A stretch of DNA of 64,000 nt from positions 62,001 through 126,000 of the forward strand of contig NZ_JAASQU010000004.1 of the NCBI RefSeq assembly GCF_011762005.1. Reading direction: 5' to 3'. The DNA is from Qipengyuania flava. GTDB lineage: Bacteria; Pseudomonadota; Alphaproteobacteria; Sphingomonadales; Sphingomonadaceae. A program made the position numbers and the translations under genes. Under the pieces are notes generated by a model, which was not told where the DNA came from, searched no databases, and was given only the letters and a program-made list of their open reading frames with translations. Below are positions 36,901-47,415 of this stretch, piece after piece. The first letter of the stretch is position 1. Each line of letters opens with the position of its first letter.

Positions 36901-37287
36901 ATGTCGCTTCCCACTATGATCGCCGCCCACCCGCAGGTGGAAAACGAGACCGAGGAACTGGTCACCGCTGCACGGCACGCCATGCTGTGTTCGCTGTTCT
37001 GCACCAGCTGCGCCGATGCCTGCGTGGCCGAGGACATGGACATGGCGCAGTGCGTCCGCAACTGCCTCGACTGCGCCGATGTCTGCGCCGCGACCGCGCG
37101 ACTGGCCGTCCGCCGGACCGCGCAGAATATCGATGTCCTGCGCGCGCAGCTCGAAGCCTGCATAACCGCCTGCGAAACCTGCGCCGCCGAGTGCGAGAGC
37201 CATGACAATCCGCACTGCTCGCTCTGCGCCAAGATGTGCCGCGAATGCGCGGAAGATTGCCGCAAGGCGCTGCCGCTGGTGAAGTGA
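36901..37287 (+). CDS. Cys-rich four-helix-bundle copper-storage-like protein
   Basis: The 128-aa protein carries 17 cysteines arranged in helix-spaced motifs (MLCSLFCTSCADAC, CVRNCLDCADVC, CITACETCAAEC, CSLCAKMCRECAEDC). This matches the Csp family, which packs Cu(I) inside a four-helix bundle. There is no signal peptide, so it resembles cytosolic Csp3. I chose ATG 36901; a reading from 36862 lacks support. Copper storage is from the family; other soft metals are possible. Confidence 0.8.
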   Translation: MSLPTMIAAHPQVENETEELVTAARHAMLCSLFCTSCADACVAEDMDMAQCVRNCLDCADVCAATARLAVRRTAQNIDVLRAQLEACITACETCAAECESHDNPHCSLCAKMCRECAEDCRKALPLVK

Positions 37288-37296
37288 GCCTTCGCG

Positions 37297-37324
37297 GCCC
37301 GCGCGGGTCTTGCCCCGCGCGGGC
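37297..37324. repeat. 11-bp perfect inverted repeat
   Basis: GCCCGCGCGGG, a six-base loop, and CCCGCGCGGGC form a strong hairpin 10 bp after the copper-storage-like gene. There is no T-tract, so it is a weak terminator candidate or an mRNA-stabilising 3' structure ahead of gcdH. Confidence 0.55.
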
Positions 37325-37362
37325 AACCCTGCCAGTGGCTGGGTTGGAAAAGAGGAGACCAC

Positions 37363-38547
37363 ATGGCCGGAATGGTGCCTTTCGCCTGGGACGATCCGTT
37401 CAATCTCGACGCGGAACTGACCGAGGAAGAGCGGATGATCCGCGACGCTGCCCACGCCTTTGCGCAGGGTGAATTGCAACCGCGGGTGATCGAGAACTTC
37501 AGCAAGGAAGTCGACGATCCCGAGCTGTTCCCGATGATGGGCGAAGCCGGCCTTCTCGGCGCCACCGTGCCCGAGGAATATGGCGGCGCGGGTGCCAGCT
37601 ATGTGGCCTACGGACTTATCGCGCGCGAGATCGAGCGGGTCGACAGCGGCTATCGTTCGATGGCGTCGGTCCAGTCGAGCCTCGTGATGTATCCGATCCA
37701 TGCCTACGGCTCGGAAGAACAGCGAAAGAAATACCTGCCCGGCCTCGCCAGCGGGAAGCTGATCGGCTGCTTCGGCCTGACCGAGCCCGACGCGGGCAGC
37801 GATCCGGGCGGGATGAAGACCACGGCCAAGAAGGTCGATGGCGGCTATGTCATTTCCGGATCCAAGACCTGGATTTCGAACGCTCCCTTCGCCGATGTCT
37901 TCGTCGTCTGGGCGAAGAGCGAAGCGCATGGCGGCGGTATTCGCGGCTTCGTGCTCGAAAAAGGCATGAAGGGCCTCTCCGCCCCCAAAATCGAAGGCAA
38001 GCTGAGCCTGCGCGCGTCGACCACCGGTATGATCGTGATGGACGAAGTCGAGGTCGGCGAAGATGCGCTGCTGCCCGAAGTGCAAGGTCTGAAAGGTCCG
38101 TTCGGCTGTCTCAACCGCGCACGCTACGGCATCAGCTGGGGCGCGATGGGTGCGGCCGAGTTCTGTCTCCACGCCGCGCGCCAGTACGGGCTCGACCGGC
38201 ACCAATTCGGCGTCCCGCTGGCAAGCAAGCAGCTCTACCAGCTCAAACTCGCCGACATGGTCACCGAGATTTCGCTGGGCTTGCAATCCTCGTTGCGCGT
38301 CGGACGGCTGATGGACGAAGGCAAGTTCGCGCCCGAGATGATCAGCATCGTCAAGCGGAACAATGTCGGCAAGGCGCTCGATATCGCGCGCAAATCGCGC
38401 GACATGCACGGCGGCAACGGCATTTCGGAAGAATACCAGGTGATCCGCCACATGGTGAACCTCGAGACGGTCAACACCTATGAGGGCACGCATGATGTCC
38501 ATGCGCTGATCCTCGGCCGGGCAATCACGGGGATCGCCGCGTTTTGA
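37363..38547 (+). CDS. gcdH: Glutaryl-CoA dehydrogenase
   Basis: The 394-aa acyl-CoA dehydrogenase oxidises and decarboxylates glutaryl-CoA to crotonyl-CoA in lysine, tryptophan or benzoate breakdown. The family-specific [20 protein letters not shown] and the catalytic Glu in [20 protein letters not shown] are present. FAD contact [14 protein letters not shown] is intact. Length is usual. A hairpin terminator follows. The other genes of the pathway are not adjacent. Confidence 0.92.
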   Translation: MAGMVPFAWDDPFNLDAELTEEERMIRDAAHAFAQGELQPRVIENFSKEVDDPELFPMMGEAGLLGATVPEEYGGAGASYVAYGLIAREIERVDSGYRSMASVQSSLVMYPIHAYGSEEQRKKYLPGLASGKLIGCFGLTEPDAGSDPGGMKTTAKKVDGGYVISGSKTWISNAPFADVFVVWAKSEAHGGGIRGFVLEKGMKGLSAPKIEGKLSLRASTTGMIVMDEVEVGEDALLPEVQGLKGPFGCLNRARYGISWGAMGAAEFCLHAARQYGLDRHQFGVPLASKQLYQLKLADMVTEISLGLQSSLRVGRLMDEGKFAPEMISIVKRNNVGKALDIARKSRDMHGGNGISEEYQVIRHMVNLETVNTYEGTHDVHALILGRAITGIAAF

Positions 38548-38632
38548 CCCAACCGGCTCGGGCTGACCTGTCCTACAATGCGGCCTTGTGCCACAAGCTG
38601 GTCATGCCCCGTTCCCGCACTCGTACCGCTTG

Positions 38633-38671
38633 CGCCCGCAATCTGCCGCGCGTGCGGGCGGCGGGTTTTTT
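38633..38671 (+). terminator. Rho-independent terminator after gcdH
   Basis: The arms CGCCCGCA and TGCGGGCG form a perfect 8-bp stem with a 12-base loop, then GCGGGTTTTTT. It sits 85 bp after the gcdH stop. The rest of the 208-bp gap before maiA shows no gene. Confidence 0.65.
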
Positions 38672-38755
38672 CCGCTTGTACCGTGTAACACCCGGTCCAT
38701 GTCGTAGAAGCACCCAGAGCCATTCCAACACTCGCGCAAGATCGGGAGTCGCAGC

Positions 38756-39409
38756 ATGATCCGTCTTCACGGCTACTATCGCAGCTCGACCAGCTATCGC
38801 CTGCGCATCGCGCTTGAGCTGAAGGGGCTAGCTTACGAATACGTCCCGGTAAACTTGCTCGAAAGCGAACAGAAAGGTGACGCTTTCACCAGCCGCAACC
38901 CGTTCGGTTCGGTCCCGCTGCTCGAGGTCGATGGCAAGGATTACGTCCAGTCGATGGCGCAGCTCGAATGGCTCGACGAGGCCTATCGCGACAAGCCCTT
39001 GCTGCCTGCGGATCTCGAGCATCGCTACGTTGCGCGCGAACTGGCTTATGCCATCGCGACCGAACTGCACGCGCCGCTCAACCTGCCCGTTCTCAAGTAT
39101 CTCGCCAATGAATACGGCAAGTCGCAGGACGAAATCGGCGTGTGGTACCGGCACTGGCTGGCGCGCACGCTCGATCCGCTCGAGGCGCGGCTCGCGCAGC
39201 TGGGTACGGGCGACTTCCTGTTCGCCGAACCGGGCTTCTTCGAAGTGTGCCTGCTGCCGCAGGTCTACAATGCCCGCCGCTTCGGCTTCGACTTCTCCGA
39301 CAAACCCCACACCACCCGGATCGAACAGGCCTGCCTGGAGCTGCCCCCCTTCCAGCGCGCGCATCCGGACAACCAACCAGACAATCCCGAGAGGAAACAA
39401 GAGCTATGA
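38756..39409 (+). CDS. maiA: Maleylacetoacetate isomerase (zeta-class GST)
   Basis: The 217-aa enzyme isomerises maleylacetoacetate to fumarylacetoacetate in tyrosine (homogentisate) catabolism, using glutathione. The zeta-class motif YYRSSTSYRLRIAL is at residues 7-20, with the C-terminal helical domain complete. Its stop shares ATGA with the FAH gene, the next pathway step. Homogentisate dioxygenase is not in the window, so a gentisate or other route remains possible. Confidence 0.88.
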   Translation: MIRLHGYYRSSTSYRLRIALELKGLAYEYVPVNLLESEQKGDAFTSRNPFGSVPLLEVDGKDYVQSMAQLEWLDEAYRDKPLLPADLEHRYVARELAYAIATELHAPLNLPVLKYLANEYGKSQDEIGVWYRHWLARTLDPLEARLAQLGTGDFLFAEPGFFEVCLLPQVYNARRFGFDFSDKPHTTRIEQACLELPPFQRAHPDNQPDNPERKQEL

Positions 39410-40416
39410 AACTCGCCACGCTCAAGGACGGCACTCGCGACGGCAAGCTCGTGGTCGTGTCCAAGGACCTCACGCGCTACTGCGCGGCGGACAACATCGC
39501 GCCGACGCTGCAGCATGCGCTCGACAATTGGGCGGAGATCGCCCCGCGGCTCGAGGCGCTCTATACCGATGTGCAGCACGAAGCCGTGCCGTGCGAACGC
39601 TTCCACGAGCGCGAGGCGCATTCGCCGCTGCCGCGCGCCTATCAATGGGCCGACGGCTCGGCCTACATCAACCACGTCGAACTGGTCCGCAAGGCGCGCG
39701 GCGCCGAAGTGCCCGAGAGCTTCTACCACGACCCGTTGATGTACCAGGGCGGCAGCGACAGCTTCCTTGCCCCGCGCGACGACATTCCGCTGGGCGACAC
39801 CAAGTGGGGCTGCGACATGGAAGGCGAGATCGCGGTCATCACCGACGACGTGCCCATGGGCGTGTCCAAGGACGACGCGGCCGATCACATCAAGCTGGTG
39901 ATGCTGGTCAACGACGTCAGCCTGCGCGGCCTGATCCCGGGCGAACTGGCGAAAGGCTTCGGCTTCTTCCAGTCCAAGCCGGCCAGTGCGTTCTCACCCG
40001 TGGCGGTGACGCCCGACGAACTGGGCGATGCATGGTCGGGCAGCGTCATCCATCTGCCGCTGATGGTCGATTACAACGGCCAGCCCTTCGGCCGCGCCAA
40101 TGCCGGCGTCGATGCCACCTTCAGTCTCGCCGATCTCGTTGCGCATGCCGCGAAGACGCGCACGCTGTCCGCAGGCACGATCATCGGCTCGGGCACGGTC
40201 TCGAACCAAGGTCCCGATGGCGATCCGGGCAAGCCGGTGGCCGAGGGCGGGCTGGGTTATAGCTGCATCGCCGAAATCCGCATGATCGAAACCATCGCCA
40301 AGGGCGAGGCGAGCACGCGCTTCATGGTGCCGGGCGACACGGTCCGCGTCGAGATGAAGGACAAGGAAGGCCATTCGATCTTCGGCGCGATCGAGCAGAC
40401 GGTGGTCGAAGCCTGA
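39406..40416 (+). CDS. Fumarylacetoacetate hydrolase family protein
   Basis: The 336-aa FAH-fold enzyme probably cleaves fumarylacetoacetate or a similar 3-ketoacid. Metal-binding acidic residues lie in GCDMEGEIAVI and LVNDVSLRG; GFGFFQSKPASAF and GTIIGSGTVSNQG are family blocks. I chose ATG 39406, coupled to maiA (ATGA) and with GAGGAAACAAGAGCT upstream; earlier in-frame codons lie inside maiA. It resembles the bacterial, shorter FAH type rather than the mammalian-length enzyme. Confidence 0.88.
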   Translation: MKLATLKDGTRDGKLVVVSKDLTRYCAADNIAPTLQHALDNWAEIAPRLEALYTDVQHEAVPCERFHEREAHSPLPRAYQWADGSAYINHVELVRKARGAEVPESFYHDPLMYQGGSDSFLAPRDDIPLGDTKWGCDMEGEIAVITDDVPMGVSKDDAADHIKLVMLVNDVSLRGLIPGELAKGFGFFQSKPASAFSPVAVTPDELGDAWSGSVIHLPLMVDYNGQPFGRANAGVDATFSLADLVAHAAKTRTLSAGTIIGSGTVSNQGPDGDPGKPVAEGGLGYSCIAEIRMIETIAKGEASTRFMVPGDTVRVEMKDKEGHSIFGAIEQTVVEA

Positions 40417-40444
40417 CGCCACCGCTTCTTTCGGAAGTTTCACC

Positions 40445-41707
40445 ATGTCCCGGACACCGCAACGCGTGCGTCGCTGGAAGCTGGCGCTCGGCCTGATCGC
40501 CGCTGCAACGCTGGCGCTCGTGCTGCTGGTCACGAGCAGCCAGCCATGGGTGGCGGAATCGCGGCACGCAAGCGCCGAGCAGGTCGCGGCTGCGCGGGCA
40601 CTGGCGAACGAGGCACGCAAGAGCCGCAAGAGCCGCGAGCCGGTGGCGATCGAAGTCGATGCTGCCGAACTCGATGCGATCTCGGCCATGGTAACGCAGG
40701 GTTTCGCGCCCAATCGCTTCGAGGCGGCGGTCGAGGACGGCATACTCACGCTGACCGGTAGCCGCCCGTTCCTCTTCCGCTGGATCAACATCCGCGCCGA
40801 AGCGAGCGGTAAGAGCACGGGCATTCCCGAATTCGACGTGCGCATCGGCGCCGTCCCGCTGCCGCGCTGGCTGTCCGACTGGGCACTCGCGCGGATCCAG
40901 CAGCGCATGGCGGACCAGGGCGGAACGCTGCCGCCGGTGGACACCATCGTGCGCTCCATGACGATCGGGGAAGACGGGCTTACCGCGCGCGTGCTGGTGC
41001 CGCAGGGTAGCCTCCTCGCGCACGCCCGCGCGACCGGGACGCCGCCGATCGACGAGGATGCGGTCGCGGCGGTGTACTGCCGTCTCGCGCGGACGGACGA
41101 AGCGCAGCCCGAGCCGCTGCTGGCGCGTCAGCTGGGCCGGGCACTGGCGGCCACCGAACCGACCAGCGAAGGGCACGGTGCCGCGCTCGTCGCACTGGCG
41201 CTGTTCACTGCGGGACCCGAAGCCCGCGAACTTGCAGGCGATCGCGTCGCGCTGGGCAATTGCAGCGGTCCTCCCGCGCGCCTCACGCTGCAGGGGCGCG
41301 AGGACTGGGCCAAGCACTGGGCGTTGTCCGCCGCGCTCGAAACCGCCGCGGGCAGCCGGATCAGCACCGCGATCGGTGAATGGAAGGAACTTGCCGATAC
41401 GCTGGCCAAGGGGCCGCTGCTGGCACCCAGGGATCCCAGCGGTTTCTCCTTCGTCGACTTAGCTGCCGATCGTTCGGGCATCATGACCGCGCAGGCACTG
41501 CTCGATCCCGCGCGGCTCGAAGACGCCCGTGCCCGGCTGTTGCGGGCCGGCGAAGCCGACCTCCTGCCCGCCGCCACGCTCGAGCTGAGCGATGGCTTGA
41601 CCGATGCCCAGTTCGCGCGACGCTATGGGGCAACCGACGATCCGCGTTTCGCCGAGAAGGTGAAACAAATCGACGCGATGCTGCGGCAGGGCGGGATCGG
41701 CAAATAA
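40445..41707 (+). CDS. Membrane-anchored protein of unknown function
   Basis: The 420-aa protein has a basic N-terminus and one membrane helix (residues ~12-30), so the bulk should lie outside the cytoplasm. Residues ~60-200 look like an extracytoplasmic beta-rich region (VEDGILTLTGSRPFLFRWINIRAE). The second half (ALFTAGPEARELAGDRVALGNC, FVDLAADRSGIMTAQALLDP) is helical and enzyme-like, but I see no catalytic motif. It has two Cys. It follows the FAH gene by 28 bp and may be co-transcribed, without an evident metabolic link. Confidence 0.7.
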   Translation: MSRTPQRVRRWKLALGLIAAATLALVLLVTSSQPWVAESRHASAEQVAAARALANEARKSRKSREPVAIEVDAAELDAISAMVTQGFAPNRFEAAVEDGILTLTGSRPFLFRWINIRAEASGKSTGIPEFDVRIGAVPLPRWLSDWALARIQQRMADQGGTLPPVDTIVRSMTIGEDGLTARVLVPQGSLLAHARATGTPPIDEDAVAAVYCRLARTDEAQPEPLLARQLGRALAATEPTSEGHGAALVALALFTAGPEARELAGDRVALGNCSGPPARLTLQGREDWAKHWALSAALETAAGSRISTAIGEWKELADTLAKGPLLAPRDPSGFSFVDLAADRSGIMTAQALLDPARLEDARARLLRAGEADLLPAATLELSDGLTDAQFARRYGATDDPRFAEKVKQIDAMLRQGGIGK

Positions 41708-41734
41708 CGCCACCCCGCCCTGCGCGCGATCCGC

Positions 41735-42898
41735 TTACATCGAGCGGGCGATGACCATCTTCATCACTTCGTTCGATCCGCCGAAGATGCGGGTGATGCG
41801 GCTGTCACGGTACATCCGCGCGATCGGGTAATCGTTGATGAAGCCCGCGCCGCCGTGGAACTGCAGGCACTTGTCGACCACTTCGCCCTGCAGTTCGGTG
41901 ACCATGTACTTGGCCATGCAGGCGGTCGGCACGTCGAGCTCGCCCTTGAGGTGCTTGGCGATGCAATCGTTGACGAATACGCGCGCCGCCGTGCCGCGCG
42001 CGTTGAGATCGGCCAGCACGAATTGCGTGTTCTGGAAATCCCAAATCGTCTGGCCGAACGCCTTGCGGTTCTTGACGAACTCCATCGTGACCTCGAGCGC
42101 CTTCTCGATCCCGGTCATCGCGCCCATCGCGATGATCAGGCGTTCCTGCGGCAGCTCGCCCATCAGCTGGTAGAAGCCCTTGCCTTCTTCGCCGCCCAGC
42201 ACGTTTTCAGCGGGCACGAAGACATCGTCGAAGAACAGCTCGGAGGTGTCCGCGGCGTCCATCCCGACCTTGTCGAGCTTCTTGCCGCGCTGAAAGCCTT
42301 CGGCGCCCTCGGTCTCGAGCAACATCAAAGAGATGCCCTTGGCGCGCTCGTTTGGATCGGTCTTGGCGACGACGATGATGAAATCCGCCGTCTGGCCGTT
42401 CGAGATATAGGTCTTGGCCCCGTTGATACGGTAGCCATTGCCATCCTTAAGTGCGGTGGTGGTGATGCTCTGCAGGTCCGAGCCGACCCCAGGCTCGGTC
42501 ATCGCGATCGCGCTGACCAGTTCGCCCGTCACCAGCTTGGGCAGATACTTCTTCTTCTGCTCCTCGGTGCCATGACGCACGAGATAGGGGAGAATGACCG
42601 TGTTGTGCAGGCTGGCGGCGAAGCCTTCGACGCCATGCTTCGCTTGCTGGTCGATCACCACCATGTCGTGGCGGAAGTCGCCGCCATGGCCGCCGTATTC
42701 CTCGGGCACGGAGACGCCCAACAGACCGGCTTCGCCAGCCTCGTTCCAGAATTCGCGTTCGACCTGGCCATCCTCGCGCCATTTGAGCACACGCTTCTCG
42801 GGCGCATGCTGCTGGTAGAACTTGCCCACCGCATCGGCGAAGATGGCAATTTCCTCGTCATCCATGAATTCGGGCTGGGGTACGTTGATCGCTGGCAT
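41735..42898 (-). CDS. Acyl-CoA dehydrogenase, long-chain (LCAD-like) type
   Basis: The 387-aa flavoenzyme introduces a trans-2 double bond in acyl-CoA. FAD and substrate blocks are AMTEPGVGSDLQSI and SNGQTADFIIVVAK. The C-terminal position that holds Glu in most family members reads FGGSNEVMKMVIARSM, without it. Instead LPQERLIIAMGAM resembles the human LCAD region, where the catalytic Glu sits in a different helix. Chain-length preference is not certain. Crotonase follows on the same strand upstream and thiolase diverges: a beta-oxidation group. Confidence 0.88.
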   Translation of the reverse strand: MPAINVPQPEFMDDEEIAIFADAVGKFYQQHAPEKRVLKWREDGQVEREFWNEAGEAGLLGVSVPEEYGGHGGDFRHDMVVIDQQAKHGVEGFAASLHNTVILPYLVRHGTEEQKKKYLPKLVTGELVSAIAMTEPGVGSDLQSITTTALKDGNGYRINGAKTYISNGQTADFIIVVAKTDPNERAKGISLMLLETEGAEGFQRGKKLDKVGMDAADTSELFFDDVFVPAENVLGGEEGKGFYQLMGELPQERLIIAMGAMTGIEKALEVTMEFVKNRKAFGQTIWDFQNTQFVLADLNARGTAARVFVNDCIAKHLKGELDVPTACMAKYMVTELQGEVVDKCLQFHGGAGFINDYPIARMYRDSRITRIFGGSNEVMKMVIARSM

Positions 42899-42940
42899 CT
42901 TTCGGGTCCTCTCGAATGTCTTTCTGCGGGCCGCAGGGTC

Positions 42941-43702
42941 TTACTTGCCCTTCCAGTTCGGCGCGCGTTTCTCGGCAAAGGCGGCTGCGCCTTCGCGGGC
43001 GTCCTCGGAAACGAAGACGGGGGCGATAAGCTGGGTCTGGCGCTTGTAGCGTTCGTCCATCGGCCAGCCGCGCGATTGCTTGATCACCTGCTTCGACACG
43101 CGAACGGCGAGCGGCCCGTTGGCAACGATGCTCTTGGCCAGTTCCTTGGCCCCGGCGAGCGCATCACCTTCGGTCACGCGATTGATCAGGCCGAGTTCGT
43201 AGGCGCGCGCTGCGTCGATGAAATCGCCCGTCAGCGCCAGTTCCATCGCGATCCGTTCTGGGATCTGGTCGGGCAGCATCATCACCCCGCCCGCAGCGGC
43301 AACAAGGCCGCGCTTCACTTCGGGAATGCCGAACTTGGCCTTGGCATTCGCGACGACGAGGTCGCAGGCGATCATCAGCTCGAGCCCACCGGCGAGAGCA
43401 TAGCCTTCGACAGCGGCGATGAGCGGCTTCTCAGGCGGCTGCTGCACCACGCCGCCGAAGCCGCGCCCTTCGACGCTGGGCGACTCGCCGCGCAGGAAGC
43501 CCTTGAGGTCCATCCCCGAACAGAAGGTTCCGCCCGCGCCGGTCAGGACGCCGACGCGCAGGCTGTCGTCATTGTCGAGCCGGTCCATCGCCGCGGCAAT
43601 CGCTTCGGCGGCGGCCTTGGTCATCGCGTTCTTCGCGTCGGGCCGGTTGATCGTGACAATGAGGATGCCGTCCTCTTCGCTGGTCAGGACTTCATCGGTC
43701 AT
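42941..43702 (-). CDS. Enoyl-CoA hydratase/isomerase (crotonase) family
   Basis: The 253-aa crotonase has oxyanion-hole segments GTFCSGMDLKGF and VEGYALAGGLELMIACD. In the second, Glu at the family catalytic position is present (GGLELM); the region PEVKRGLVAAAGG carries the other residue positions. I chose ATG 43702 (MTDEVLTSEED) with GGGAGAGAGCAG upstream. It is transcribed before the LCAD-like gene with a 42-bp gap, suggesting an operon. Confidence 0.87.
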   Translation of the reverse strand: MTDEVLTSEEDGILIVTINRPDAKNAMTKAAAEAIAAAMDRLDNDDSLRVGVLTGAGGTFCSGMDLKGFLRGESPSVEGRGFGGVVQQPPEKPLIAAVEGYALAGGLELMIACDLVVANAKAKFGIPEVKRGLVAAAGGVMMLPDQIPERIAMELALTGDFIDAARAYELGLINRVTEGDALAGAKELAKSIVANGPLAVRVSKQVIKQSRGWPMDERYKRQTQLIAPVFVSEDAREGAAAFAEKRAPNWKGK

Positions 43703-43819
43703 AACTGCTCTCTCCCATTTCAAATCGAAACTTGTCTTGCGCCCTTGCTGCGCGACGTTTACGCAAACGTCAACCGGCATTCGCCGCATGAAAAGACAAA
43801 TCGAGAGGAGTCCGAAGCC

Positions 43820-45088
43820 ATGGCCGAAGCCTATATCATCGACGCTGTCCGCACCCCACGCGGGATCGGCAAACAGGGCAAGGGCGCCCTCGCCCACATG
43901 CACCCGCAACACCTTGCATCGACCTGCCTCAAGGCGATCAAGGACCGTAATGATCTCGACACGGCGACGGTCGACGACGTGATCTGGTCGGTCAGCACGC
44001 AGGACGGGATGCAGGCAGGCGACCTGGGTCGCATGGCCGCGCTCGACGCCGGCTATGATGTTACCTCTTCGGGCACCACGCTCGACCGGTTCTGTGGCGG
44101 CGGCATCACCAGCGTCGCGCTTGCCGCGGCACAGGTCATGAGCGGCATGGAAGATTGCGTCGTCGCTGGCGGGACAGAGATGATGAGCCTCACCGCGCAA
44201 ATGTCGAAAGACAAGATGGCCGCCGGGCTCAAGCCGCCGATGATGGGCAGCTACAACGAGCGCCTGCAGCGCCTGCACCCGCAGAGCCACCAGGGCGTCT
44301 GCGGCGATGCGATCGCGACCATCGAAGGCTTCACCCGCGAAGAGCTAGACGAAGTCGGCTATCGCAGCCAGCAGCGCGCCGCGCAGGCCATTGCCGAAGG
44401 CCGCTTCGACAAGTCGGTCGTCCCCGTGAAGGACGACGACGGCAATGTCGTGCTCGACGAGGAAGAATATCCGCGCCCGCAAACCACGCGCGAGGGACTG
44501 GCCGAACTCGAACCCGCTTTCACCAAGATCGCCAATGTCCCGCTGGACAAGTCCGGCACCACATTCGCCGGATTGGTCAATGCGAAATATCCCGACGTCG
44601 AGATCAAGCATTTCCACCACGCGGGCAATAGCTCGGGCGTCGTCGATGGTGCCGCAGCGGTGCTGGTGGCGAGCAAGGATTACGCGGAAAAGCACGGCCT
44701 CAAGCCGCGCGCACGCATCGTCGCCACCGCGAACATGGGTGATGACCCCACGCTGATGCTCAACGCGCCCGTCCCTGCGGCCAAGAAGGTGCTCGAGAAG
44801 GCCGGTCTGACCAAGGACGACATCGACCTTTACGAAATCAACGAGGCTTTCGCCGTCGTCGCTGCCAAATTCGTCCGCGATCTCGATCTCGACTGGGACA
44901 AGGTCAACGTCAATGGCGGCTCGATTGCGCTGGGGCATCCGATCGGCGCGACCGGCTCGATCCTGATCGGCACGATGGTCGACGAACTCGAACGCCAGAA
45001 CAAGCGTTACGGCCTCGTCACCATGTGCGCTGCGGGCGGGATGGCCCCCGCGATCATCGTCGAGCGGGTGGACGATTTCGTCGACTGA
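43820..45088 (+). CDS. Acetyl-CoA C-acyltransferase (thiolase)
   Basis: The 422-aa thiolase cleaves 3-ketoacyl-CoA. The nucleophilic Cys is in [44 protein letters not shown] and the final CAAGGM Cys are all intact, giving a complete catalytic set. An AGAGGAGTCC site precedes ATG 43820. It diverges from the crotonase and LCAD-like genes across a 117-bp gap, so one regulator may serve both. Confidence 0.92.
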   Translation: MAEAYIIDAVRTPRGIGKQGKGALAHMHPQHLASTCLKAIKDRNDLDTATVDDVIWSVSTQDGMQAGDLGRMAALDAGYDVTSSGTTLDRFCGGGITSVALAAAQVMSGMEDCVVAGGTEMMSLTAQMSKDKMAAGLKPPMMGSYNERLQRLHPQSHQGVCGDAIATIEGFTREELDEVGYRSQQRAAQAIAEGRFDKSVVPVKDDDGNVVLDEEEYPRPQTTREGLAELEPAFTKIANVPLDKSGTTFAGLVNAKYPDVEIKHFHHAGNSSGVVDGAAAVLVASKDYAEKHGLKPRARIVATANMGDDPTLMLNAPVPAAKKVLEKAGLTKDDIDLYEINEAFAVVAAKFVRDLDLDWDKVNVNGGSIALGHPIGATGSILIGTMVDELERQNKRYGLVTMCAAGGMAPAIIVERVDDFVD

Positions 45089-45098
45089 TACGCCATAA

Positions 45099-46205
<1,107 letters not shown>

Positions 46206-46293
46206 AGGCCGCGGCGCCGGGCCGGTCCCGACTTGCAAAAGCGATAGCCATGACGGCTTTCGCGCGCTCGCGGGTTTGGATAGGGCTGGCCCT

Positions 46294-47415
46294 GTGAAAC
46301 CGATCGCATCACTAGCCGACCTGCCGCGCGCCAATCGCCTTGTTATCAAGGTCGGTTCGGCCTTGCTGGTGGAACAGGGGCGACCGCGCAGCGCATGGCT
46401 GGCCACGCTGGCGACGGAAATCGCCGCGCTGCGGCAGTCGACCCAGATTATCCTCGTATCCTCGGGGGCGATCGCGCTGGGTGCAGCGAAGCTCGGCCTA
46501 CCGCATGGCGGCCGCGGCAGCCTCGCCGATGCGCAGGCGGCGGCCTCGGTCGGGCAGGTCGAACTGGCGCGGCTGTGGTCCGAAGCGCTGGATGCCCATG
46601 CAATCACCGCGGCGCAAATGCTGGTGACCCTTGGCGACCTCGAAGACCGCCGGCGCTATCTCAACGCCTCGGCCACGCTGGGCCGCCTGCTCGAAGCGGG
46701 CGCCCTCCCCGTGGTCAATGAGAATGATAGCGTCGCGACCGAGGAAATCCGCTTCGGGGACAACGACCGCCTCGCCGCGCGCGTCGCACAGGCGGCAGGC
46801 GCCGATGCGGTGCTGCTGCTGTCCGATGTCGATGGCCTGTATGATCGCGACCCGCGCGAATCCGGCGCCGAACTCATCCCATGCGTCGAAGGCGTCACGC
46901 CCGAGATCATCGCCATGGCGAGCGGAAACTCGGGATCGGGGCTCGGTTCAGGTGGAATGCGCGCAAAGCTGCAGGCGGCTCGTATCGCCGAACGCGCGGG
47001 CATCGCGCTGGCGATCGGGAACGGGACGCATCGCTCGCCTATCGCCCGCGTCTTCGAAAAGGGCATCGGCACGCTGTTCCTTCCCCAGCGCGACGCCAGC
47101 GCACGCGAGGCCTGGCTGGGTGGTAGGCTCGCCCCCGCGGGCGTGATCACCGTCGACGCCGGTTGCGCTGCCGCGCTCGAGAACGGCGCCAGCGTGCTAG
47201 CAGCGGGAATTGCAGAGATCGAGGGCGAGTTCGGTCGCGGCGACCTCGTTGCAATCCATGGCCCGAATGGCGCGCGGTTCGGCCAGGGACTGATCGAATA
47301 CACGGCCGGTGAATGCCGCGCGATCCTCGGCCTGCGCGAAGACCAACAAGCCGCGAAGCTCGGCTACGCCCCCCGCGCCGCCGTGATCCACCGAGACCAC
47401 ATGGTGCGAACATGA
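46294..47415 (+). CDS. proB: Glutamate 5-kinase
   Basis: The 373-aa enzyme phosphorylates glutamate at the start of proline synthesis. The amino-acid kinase domain opens NRLVIKVGSALL; VSSGAIALGAAKLG, VVNENDSVATEEIRFGDND and LLLSDVDGLYDRDP are present, and a C-terminal PUA domain follows (RGDLVAIHGPNGARFGQGLIEY). It probably begins at GTG 46294, since the sequence upstream lies in another frame or inside obgE. The downstream gene overlaps by 4 bp. Confidence 0.93.
   Translation: MKPIASLADLPRANRLVIKVGSALLVEQGRPRSAWLATLATEIAALRQSTQIILVSSGAIALGAAKLGLPHGGRGSLADAQAAASVGQVELARLWSEALDAHAITAAQMLVTLGDLEDRRRYLNASATLGRLLEAGALPVVNENDSVATEEIRFGDNDRLAARVAQAAGADAVLLLSDVDGLYDRDPRESGAELIPCVEGVTPEIIAMASGNSGSGLGSGGMRAKLQAARIAERAGIALAIGNGTHRSPIARVFEKGIGTLFLPQRDASAREAWLGGRLAPAGVITVDAGCAAALENGASVLAAGIAEIEGEFGRGDLVAIHGPNGARFGQGLIEYTAGECRAILGLREDQQAAKLGYAPRAAVIHRDHMVRT

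Noticed and set aside
41855-43819. A long frame open upstream of the thiolase through the acyl-CoA dehydrogenase and crotonase genes, suggesting a giant protein
   Set aside because: It runs antisense to two well-supported genes, and the thiolase has a good start and ribosome-binding site at 43820. The open frame is an effect of high GC content.
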